NCBI GenBank assembly: GCA_023418705.1
Contig: JAEZYZ010000039.1
Location: forward strand, 1 to 6,722
Direction: 5' to 3'
DNA length: 6,722 bases
From: Pseudomonadota bacterium
GTDB taxonomy: Bacteria > Myxococcota_A > Polyangia > Polyangiales > Polyangiaceae
In this document: one piece after another, positions 1-6,722 of the stretch
Position numbering within the stretch: the first letter of the stretch is position 1
Layout: each line of letters opens with the position of its first letter
Notes under the pieces: generated by a model
The model's database searches: none
Told to the model about the DNA's origin: nothing
What the model saw: only the letters and a program-made list of their open reading frames with translations
Translations under genes and position numbers: made by a program

Positions 1-308
1 GTCCGGGCGGAGCCGCGCGCGGGCGGGGCCGTGCTGAGCGTCGCGGAGCCGCCGGGCGGCCCGGTCGCCGCCTTCGTCGCGACCCGGCTCGGTTGGGCCC
101 GCCGCCGCTCGTTCGAGCTCGACGCCGTCGGGGCGCGGTTCGTGGCGGAGATCGCCGGGCAGCGCTCGCTCGGCGAGATCAAGGACATCCTGCGGCGGGA
201 GTTCGGCTGGGGCGATGCCGAGGCCCGCCAGGCGGTGGTCGGGTTCACCGCGGCGCTGATGCGGCGCGGGCTGCTCGCCCTGCAGGTCACCCGCAGCGGC
301 GGGGCCCC

Positions 309-312
<4 letters not shown>
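1..312 (+). CDS. PqqD-like small protein, 5' end outside the window (partial)
   Basis: The frame is open from the first base, so the gene probably starts upstream. A GTG at 31 would give a 93-residue protein. I prefer a start outside because the residues before it (AEPRAGGAVLSV) read like the N-terminal beta-hairpin of PqqD-fold proteins. Seen: counting from the GTG, a strand ending FELDAVGARFVAEI (about 28-41), then GQRSLGEIKDILRREF, then a helix ending LMRRGLLAL (about 76-84). This matches the PqqD pattern of 'LN..ga.iw..i.g..tv.eI...l' followed by a winged-helix and a terminal 'L...GLL'. Known: PqqD-fold (RRE) proteins bind precursor peptides and deliver them to modifying enzymes such as radical SAM proteins; many stand-alone members are uncharacterised. 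Its TGA overlaps the next ATG (ATGA, 309-312), so it is coupled to the transporter genes. Inferred role: substrate recognition or chaperoning for the exported product. Family fairly likely, function unknown. Confidence 0.72.
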
Positions 313-1048
<736 letters not shown>

Positions 1049-1052
<4 letters not shown>

Positions 1053-1801
1053 AGGTGCTCGTCACCGGTTCGGCCGGCTCCGTCGGCAGACCCGTTTGCC
1101 GGGAGCTCGCGCGGCGCGGGCACGAGGTGCGCGGGCTCGACCGCGTCCCGACGCCCGATGTTCCCGACGCGATCGTCGGTGACATCGCCGATCCCGAGCC
1201 CGTGCACGCGGCGATGCGCGGCGTCCAGGCGGTCGTCCACCTCGCCGCCGAGCCCAACGACACCGAGTTCTCACGCCTCGTCGGGCCCAACGTCGTCGGG
1301 CTCTACAACGTGATGAACGCCGCGCGCGAGGAGCGCGTGCGGCGCGCCGTGCTCGCAAGCTCCGTCCAGGTGCATTGGAACAGGCCGCCGGGTTCTCTCC
1401 CCGCCCGCGTCGACGAAGCGAGCCCCGGCAACCACTACGCGCTCACCAAGCTCTGGGCGGAAGACCTGGGCGCGATGTACGCGCGCCGTTTCGAGATGAG
1501 CGTGATCGCGGTGCGGCTCTCCTGGCTCGTGAGAAACCCCGACGAAGCGCGCCGCTTCGTCGCGATCGACCGTAGGGAGCTGTTCTTCAGCCACCGCGAC
1601 GCGGGCCGCTTCTTCGCGCTCGCCGTGGAGACGCCGGGCATCGACTACGCGGTCGTCTACGCATCGAGCATCGACGGCGCCAAGGCCTATGACCTCGAGC
1701 CAGCGCGGCGCCTGCTCGGCTACGAGCCGGAAGACCGCTGGCCCGACGGGCTCGACTTCGAGCTGCCGCCGGAGCTCCGCCGCCCCCCGGACGCGCCGTG
1801 A
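1049..1801 (+). CDS. NAD-dependent epimerase/dehydratase-family protein (extended SDR, uronate dehydrogenase-like)
   Basis: A 250-residue soluble Rossmann-fold oxidoreductase. Seen: N-terminal dinucleotide motif TGSAGSVG (6-13); Asp31 at the end of the second strand, which favours NAD over NADP; Asp45 in GDIAD; VVHLAAEP (62-69); catalytic Ser104/105 in LASSVQ; and the active-site pair Tyr130 and Lys134 in HYALTK. The layout, notably GPNVVGLYNVMNAAR, the SS-YxxxK spacing, a late VVYASS strand and the closing LLGYEPED, resembles uronate dehydrogenase-type SDRs, which oxidise hexuronic acids to lactones. It is somewhat shorter than those enzymes (about 265-275 residues), so the substrate is uncertain and a sugar-nucleotide epimerase or dehydratase remains possible. 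The GTG start overlaps the previous TGA (GTGA) and its own TGA overlaps the next GTG, so it sits exactly between the two ATPase genes of a transporter. No membrane segment or signal peptide is present. Family certain, substrate unknown. Confidence 0.9.
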
Positions 1802-2505
1802 TCCAGCTCCGAGCCGTCAACAAGTTCTACGGCAAGGCCGAGCACCGGGTGCACGTGCTCAAGGACGTGGACCTGCACATCGCGCAAGGAGAGCTCGTCT
1901 CCATCATGGGGTCGTCCGGTTCGGGAAAGTCCACGCTGCTCAACGTCCTCGGCATCTTGGATGACTACGACAGCGGCGAGTACACCCTCGACGGCCGGCT
2001 CGTCCGGGGCTTGTCCGAGCGCGAGGCCGCTCGCTACCGCAATCGTTTCATCGGCTTCGTGTTCCAGTCGTTCAATCTGCTCGGGTTCAAGACCGCCCTC
2101 GAGAACGTCGCGGTCCCCCTCTACTACCAGGGGGTCTCCCGGGCGGTGCGGCAGCGGCGGGCGCTCGAATACTTGGAGCAGGTCGGGCTCGCCCACCGCG
2201 CCCGGCACCTGCCGGCGGAGCTGTCCGGCGGAGAGCGTCAGCGGGTCGCCATCGCGCGCGCGCTGATCACCGAGCCGAAGCTGATTTTGGCGGACGAGCC
2301 CACCGGTGCCCTCGACACCGAGACGTCGTACCGGATCATGGATTTTTTCCAGGAGGTGAACGCGCGCGGCATCACCGTCGTGATCGTGACGCACGAGCCC
2401 GACGTCGCGGCGCGCACGCGCCGGTTGATCCGCTTCCGGGACGGGCGGGTCGCCGACGACGGCTCGGCGGCGCCGCCGGCCAGCACCGTGGCGGCGGGGG
2501 CGTGA
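1798..2505 (+). CDS. ABC transporter ATP-binding protein, MacB/LolD type (second of two)
   Basis: A 235-residue ATPase with a full motif set: Walker A GSSGSGKST (38-46), Q-loop Gln90 in VFQSFNLL, signature LSGGERQR (142-149), Walker B LILADEP (162-168), D-loop ALD (171-173) and switch His199 in VTHE. SSGSGKSTLLNVLGILD and DEPTGALDTET are hallmarks of the MacB ATPase domain. This subunit, directly before the two permeases, is probably their main partner. It is clearly paralogous to the first ATPase but diverged: signature GERQR instead of GQQQR, and TGALD instead of TGNLD, so the two may form a heterodimer or serve different permeases. The GTG start at 1798 overlaps the dehydrogenase stop (GTGA). 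No good Shine-Dalgarno sequence precedes it, so expression probably depends on coupling to the upstream gene. The C-terminal tail (about 220-235) is Ala/Pro-rich and low in complexity. Confidence 0.95.
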   Translation: MIQLRAVNKFYGKAEHRVHVLKDVDLHIAQGELVSIMGSSGSGKSTLLNVLGILDDYDSGEYTLDGRLVRGLSEREAARYRNRFIGFVFQSFNLLGFKTALENVAVPLYYQGVSRAVRQRRALEYLEQVGLAHRARHLPAELSGGERQRVAIARALITEPKLILADEPTGALDTETSYRIMDFFQEVNARGITVVIVTHEPDVAARTRRLIRFRDGRVADDGSAAPPASTVAAGA

Positions 2506-2508
2506 GCG

Positions 2509-3738
2509 ATGATCGAGTTCGCGCGTGAGGTCTTCGCCACCCTGGGGCGCAACAAGCTCCGGACCTTGCTGACGGCGTTCAGCGTCGCGTGGGGGCTCTT
2601 CATGCTCGTGATCCTGCTCGCTGCCGGCTCCGGCCTCGAGAACGGCGTCGAGTGGGAGTTCCGCGACGACGCCGTCAACTCCATGGCCGTGGCCGGCGGC
2701 ATGACCAGCATCCCTTACGCCGGTCGCCGCACGGGACGCGACATCCACTTCAAGACGCCAGACTACGAGGCCGTGCCGCGCCACGTGCCGGAGGTCGAGC
2801 ACATCACCGGGCGCTTTTATCTCTGGGGGGAGTTCACCGTCAGCCGCAAGGACAAGCGCTCCTCCTTCGAGGTGCGCGGCGTCAACCCCGGACACCAGCA
2901 CCTCGAGAAGACCGAGATCGTCGCCGGCCGCTACCTGAACGAGCTCGATCTGAAGGAGCGTCGCAAGGTGGCGGTGATCGGATCGATCGCCAAGACCTTC
3001 CTCTTCGGAGAGCAGGCGGCGGTCGGCGAATACATCAAGCTCAGGGGGCTCGAATACAAGGTGGTCGGCGTCTTCGAGGACGCTGGCGGGGAGGCCGAGC
3101 TGCGGCGCATCTTCGTGCCGATCACGACCGCGCAGTTCATCTACAACGTGCCAGACGCGGTGCACCAGATCCTGTTCACGCTCGGCGACACCAGCGTCGA
3201 GCGCAGCAAGGAGATCGAGACGACCCTCCGGCACTTGATGGCCAAGCGTCACCAGTTCTCCCCAGAGGACCGCCGCGCCGTGCGCGTCCACAACAACCTC
3301 GAACGCTTCGTGCGCATCACGCGCGTCTTCACCTGGATCAACGCCTTCGTCTGGATCGTCGGCATCGGAACGTTGCTGGCCGGCGTCGTCGGCGTCAGCA
3401 ACCTGATGCTGATTTCGGTCGCCGAGCGCACCCGGGAGATCGGGATTCGAAAGGCCCTCGGGGCAACCCCGGCGTCGCTCGTCGGCATGATCGTCGCCGA
3501 ATCGCTGGTCATCACCGCCAGCGCCGGCTACGCAGGGCTGGTCGCGGCCGTGGGCGCGGTAGAGATCGTCCGGCGGCTTTGGCCCGAGGTCTCGATGCTG
3601 CGAAACCCCGAGGTCGACCTGACCACGGCGCTGATCGCCGGCGCGCTCACCACCCTGGCGGGCGTCGTCTCCGGGCTCGTGCCCGCCTGGAGGGCGGCCC
3701 GGGTCAACCCGATCACGGCGCTTCGGGAGGGCGACTGA
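2509..3738 (+). CDS. ABC transporter permease, MacB/FtsX family (first of two)
   Basis: A 409-residue inner-membrane protein of the type VII (mechanotransmission) ABC superfamily. Seen: a short cytoplasmic N-terminus with GRNKLRTLLTA, a first membrane helix at about 20-42 (SVAWGLFMLVILLAAG), then a large extracytoplasmic domain (about 43-274) in the position of the MacB periplasmic core domain. This is followed by the FtsX domain with three more helices (about 277-304, 325-352 and 374-393). The cytoplasmic loop after helix 2 carries RTREIGIRKALGATP (307-321), the conserved coupling segment, and the tail ends NPITALREGD as in the MacB family. Unlike E. coli MacB it has no fused ATPase domain, so it must use the separate ATPases upstream. 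It starts three bases after the second ATPase gene; its stop shares one base with the next permease's ATG. The NKLR/WGLFML style of helix 1 recalls Bacteroidota MacB-like permeases. Confidence 0.93.
   Translation: MIEFAREVFATLGRNKLRTLLTAFSVAWGLFMLVILLAAGSGLENGVEWEFRDDAVNSMAVAGGMTSIPYAGRRTGRDIHFKTPDYEAVPRHVPEVEHITGRFYLWGEFTVSRKDKRSSFEVRGVNPGHQHLEKTEIVAGRYLNELDLKERRKVAVIGSIAKTFLFGEQAAVGEYIKLRGLEYKVVGVFEDAGGEAELRRIFVPITTAQFIYNVPDAVHQILFTLGDTSVERSKEIETTLRHLMAKRHQFSPEDRRAVRVHNNLERFVRITRVFTWINAFVWIVGIGTLLAGVVGVSNLMLISVAERTREIGIRKALGATPASLVGMIVAESLVITASAGYAGLVAAVGAVEIVRRLWPEVSMLRNPEVDLTTALIAGALTTLAGVVSGLVPAWRAARVNPITALREGD
3726..3730 (+). promoter_or_regulatory. Ribosome binding site for the second permease gene
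   Basis: GGAGG lies seven bases upstream of the ATG at 3738, inside the last codons of the first permease gene. Spacing is ideal. It fixes the start of the second permease at MRALLDL, giving that protein an N-terminal extension its paralogue lacks. Confidence 0.6.
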
Positions 3739-5038
3739 TGCGCGCGCTGCTCGACCTGGTGCGCAGCGTGGCGACGGTCATCCTGCCCGACACGGAGAGC
3801 TGGCAGGAGATCTGGGCGGTCGTGCGGCGGAACAAGCTGCGCGCGCTGCTCACGGCCTGCGGCGTCTTCTGGGGCATGTTCATGCTGGTCGTGCTGCTCG
3901 GCATCGGCAACGGCCTGGAGCGCGGCACCGCGCAGAGCGTGGGCGGCTTGGCGGTCCAGGCGATTTGGATCTGGCCGCAGCGCACGACCATGCCGCACGC
4001 CGGGCTCGGACCGGGCCGCCCCATCCGCTTCAAGAACGCCGACGTCGCCGCGCTGCAGGCGGTCCCCGGCGTCGAGGTGGTCGCCCCACGCCACCGCCTC
4101 GGCGGCTGGCGCGTTGGCGTGACGGTCACCGCCGGCGCGAAGACCAGCACCTTCAACGTGGTCGGCGACGTGCCCGGGCTGCTCGAGGTCGAGCCGCTGA
4201 TGGTCGCAGCGGGCCGCTTCATCAATCGCAACGACCTCGACCAGCGGCGCAAGGTCGCGGTGATCGGCGAGCAGGTGCGGGACATCCTGTTCGGAGAGGG
4301 GGTCGACCCGCGCGGCCAGTACCTGCAGGTTCGAGGGATCTTTTTCCAGGTGGTCGGCGCGGTGAAGAGCCTGCAGTCCGGGGATGAAGCCGAGAAGGTG
4401 GCGGCGAGCGTGTTCGTGCCGCTGCCGACCTTCCAGCAGGCGTTCAACCAGCCGGACAGCATCGGCTGGTTCGCGCTCAAGGCCGCGTCCGACGCGCCCG
4501 CCGGGGGCACGCTGGTCGAAGCACAGGCCAAGCGGGCGCTCGCCCAGCGCCACCGCGTGCATCCGGACGACACTCAGGCGTTCGGCTCGTACAACGCGAT
4601 GGAAAAGGCGCGCCAGCTGCGCGACCTGTTCGCCGGCATCGAGGTCTTCATCTGGTTCGTGGGCGCCCTCACGCTCTTGGCCGGGATGCTCGGCGTCAGC
4701 AACATCCTGCTGATCGGCGTCAAAGAGCGCACGCGCGAGATCGGCATCCGCAAGGCCCTCGGGGCAACCCCTTCTGCGATCGTGCGCCTCATCGTGCAAG
4801 AGTCGCTGGCGCTGACCTCGCTCTCGGGCTACGCGGGATTGGTCGCCGGGGTCGCGCTGCTCGAGGCCCTCCGGCACGTCGCCCTGGACCTGCCCAATGC
4901 CCCGATCAAAAACCCAGAGATCGAGCTCGGCGCCGCCTTCCTGGCCGTCGCAGCGTTGGTGCTCGCAGGCTTGTTTGCCGCCATCATCCCAGCCCGCCAC
5001 GCCGCCCGCGTGCACCCGGTCGAGGCGCTGAGGGCCGA

Positions 5039-5042
<4 letters not shown>
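3738..5042 (+). CDS. ABC transporter permease, MacB/FtsX family (second of two)
   Basis: A 434-residue paralogue of the preceding permease with the same four-helix plan: helix 1 at about 37-57 (GVFWGMFMLVVLLGIG), extracytoplasmic core domain at about 58-300, helices at about 301-327, 348-378 and 399-418, the coupling loop RTREIGIRKALGATP (331-345) and a tail ending HPVEALRAE. Shared landmarks between the pair include NKLR.LLTA, RRKVAVIG, GYAGLVA and the coupling loop, while the extracytoplasmic domains differ much more. It has about 22 extra N-terminal residues, a possible amphipathic stretch (MRALLDLVRSVATVILPDTE) before the part aligning with the first permease. Two different half-transporters encoded back to back suggest a heterodimer in which each contributes half of the periplasmic funnel. 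TGATG joins it to the previous gene and ATGA to the adaptor gene. Family assignment is firm; substrate is unknown. Confidence 0.93.
5030..5034 (+). promoter_or_regulatory. Ribosome binding site near two possible adaptor starts
   Basis: GAGGG lies four bases before the ATG at 5039 and seven before a second, in-frame ATG at 5042. The spacing slightly favours the second ATG, which would drop one methionine. The coupling overlap favours neither strongly. Confidence 0.4.
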
Positions 5043-6121
<1,079 letters not shown>

Positions 6122-6150
6122 GGCGGCCCCCTCATGACGCCGGAGCGCCG

Positions 6151-6174
6151 GAAGCCCCTCAGGGCCTTCGGCCC
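6151..6174 (+). terminator. Weak hairpin after the operon, two alternative folds
   Basis: Thirty bases after the adaptor stop, GAAGCCC (6151-6157) can pair with GGGCCTTC (6162-6169, one bulged C) across a CTCA loop. Alternatively GGGCC (6162-6166) pairs with GGCCC (6170-6174) across TTC. The two folds exclude each other. No T-run follows, so this is at best a termination or mRNA 3'-end stabilising structure. Confidence 0.25.
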
Positions 6175-6195
6175 ACCGCGAGTCGCTGAAAACGG

Positions 6196-6220
6196 GCGCA
6201 ATGCGTTTCGCATGATGCGC
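6196..6220 (+). terminator. Candidate operon-end hairpin
   Basis: GCGCAATGCG (6196-6205), loop TTT, then CGCAT (6209-6213), a two-base bulge GA, and TGCGC (6216-6220) form a ten-pair stem. It is the strongest simple hairpin between the adaptor stop (6121) and the repeat array. There is no T-tract, so intrinsic termination is unproven; it could also be an unrelated intergenic palindrome. Confidence 0.35.
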
Positions 6221-6264
6221 AGCGGAGGCCAGCCGTGCGGTCGCGCCAATCGATTCAAACCCGA

Positions 6265-6472
6265 TGCCTCACTCCAACACGAGGCACGACCTCCCAAACT
6301 TCGCTTTCCCAGCCCGAACGCGAAATCTCAGCCCCCTTGCCTCACTTCAACACGAGGCACGGCCCTCCAAATTTCGCTTTCCCGCCACAAACGCGAAATT
6401 TCAGCCCCCTTGCCTCGCTCCAACACGAGGCACGACCCCAAAAATTTCGCTTCCGCGGTCCCAGCGAGGTTC
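6265..6472. repeat. 73-bp-period tandem array of double-palindrome units (three copies, third degenerate)
   Basis: Units begin at 6265, 6338 and 6411, exactly 73 bases apart. Each opens with TGCCTC, a ten-base spacer ending CAACAC, then GAGGCA (6265-6286, 6338-6359, 6411-6432): a six-pair hairpin with strictly conserved arms. About ten bases later comes a second inverted repeat with TTTCGC/GCGAAA-type arms. In unit 2 it is perfect over nine pairs (AAATTTCGC at 6369-6377, GCGAAATTT at 6393-6401). In unit 1 it is partly degenerate (6296-6304 with 6320-6328). In unit 3 the left arm is perfect (6442-6450) but the right arm is eroded (about 6464-6472). Units are joined by a C-rich stretch, CAGCCCCCT in units 1 and 2. 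Minus-strand reading frames across the array are repeat translation and not credible genes. It resembles extragenic palindromic repeats; too few and too long-period for a CRISPR. Confidence 0.8.
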
Positions 6473-6485
6473 GAGTGCCCACGTC

Positions 6486-6722
6486 TGCCGACAGTTCGAA
6501 GGCCGCCTGCCGGACGACCAGCGATCCGACAGGCCGGCGCGGCCGCGCGAGCGGCCGGACACGGGCTCGCCGCCGGTGCCGCCGAGTACCCACGTCGAGC
6601 GCGCGGTGTGCGAGAGCTTTGCGGAGGTGCTGGGCTTCGAGGCCGGCAACCCGACACTCTTCGCCGGCCCGGTCCGGCGCGCCCGACGCCCGGCACCCGC
6701 GGCGCTCGGGCTCGCCCGGTCC
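6486..6722 (+). pseudogene. Possible remnant of a nonribosomal peptide synthetase (A-domain end/carrier start), runs off the window
   Basis: One plus-strand frame is open to the window edge with G/C-rich third positions. It contains RQFEGRLPDDQ (about 6489-6521), which recalls the 'L...LPDYMVP' near the end of adenylation domains. About 20 residues later come STHVERAVCESFAEVLGFE and AGNPTLFAG (about 6585-6668), which recall the start of a carrier domain ('TP.E..la.i.aeVLG...vg..d.FF.lGG'). The A-domain tail normally between these pieces (VP...PLTPNGKVDRRAL) is absent, and the carrier Ser motif (LGG.S) is not found in the visible part. No convincing start codon or Shine-Dalgarno sequence precedes it. 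If the resemblance is real, this is a decayed or internally deleted fragment. It may be chance in GC-rich DNA, as the homology is judged by eye from short stretches. Confidence 0.25.

Larger units (their letters stand above)
6122..6264. other. Intergenic stretch after the operon
   Basis: No credible reading frame with a start and ribosome site. Apart from the two small hairpins listed separately, nothing recognisable is present. Base composition becomes patchier here, with A/T-containing stretches such as CGATTCAAACCCGA leading into the repeat array. Confidence 0.6.

Noticed and set aside
1720..3291. Long minus-strand open frame (523 codons) opposite the second ATPase and first permease
   Set aside because: It is antisense to genes with complete family motifs. 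Its translation has no recognisable domain, and such frames arise automatically opposite GC-rich codons with few stops.
2589..3737. A longer start for the second permease gene, giving 817 residues
   Set aside because: The extension is an Arg-rich out-of-frame reading of the first permease. The ATG at 3738 has GGAGG seven bases upstream and starts a normal MacB-type N-terminus.
3528..5015. Minus-strand open frame of 495 codons opposite the second permease
   Set aside because: A shadow of the permease gene: low-complexity His/Arg/Asp/Glu-rich translation, no motifs, no ribosome site.
6265..6472. CRISPR array
   Set aside because: Only three units, and the whole 73-base unit is conserved rather than short repeats separated by unique spacers. 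No cas genes are present.
6328..6696. Minus-strand small open frames across the repeat array
   Set aside because: They translate the tandem repeats themselves (recurring CLVLERG/SCWSE-type stretches) and overlap each other in different frames; no start context or domain.

Overview
The window is very GC-rich, and codon third positions in all real genes are almost entirely G or C. There is one compact plus-strand operon (1-6121) followed by about 600 bases of gene-poor DNA. GC content, codon use and gene families fit a large-genome proteobacterial-type organism such as a myxobacterium (Myxococcota). That placement is an inference from style; the window holds no rRNA or other marker gene. The permease and adaptor sequences also resemble the MacAB-like exporters common in Bacteroidota, so vertical descent cannot be assumed.

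Operon (1-6121). Seven genes run in one direction with four 4-base stop/start overlaps, one 1-base overlap and one 3-base gap, so they are almost certainly co-transcribed and translationally coupled. The order is: the 3' part of a PqqD-like small protein (1-312), a first LolD/MacB-type ATPase (309-1052), an extended short-chain dehydrogenase/epimerase resembling uronate dehydrogenases (1049-1801), a second ATPase (1798-2505), two paralogous MacB/FtsX-type permeases (2509-3738 and 3738-5042), and a MacA-like periplasmic adaptor (5039-6121). The promoter lies upstream of the window.

How the parts work together. The two ATPases and two permeases look like a split, heteromeric version of MacB, which in E. 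coli is one polypeptide with fused ATPase and membrane parts. The adaptor should bridge the permease pair to a TolC-type outer-membrane channel. No such channel is encoded here, but the adaptor's hairpin tip carries a conservative version of the TolC-docking RLS motif. The substrate is unknown. The PqqD-like protein (a fold that binds peptide precursors in RiPP pathways) and the embedded sugar-type oxidoreductase hint at export of a modified peptide or glycosylated product, but this is a hypothesis.

Downstream (6122-6722). Small hairpins follow the operon (6151-6174 and 6196-6220). Next comes a 73-bp-period tandem array (6265-6472), each unit carrying two different inverted repeats. The window ends in a stretch (about 6486-6722) whose forward reading faintly resembles the A-domain/carrier-protein junction of a nonribosomal peptide synthetase, possibly a decayed remnant.
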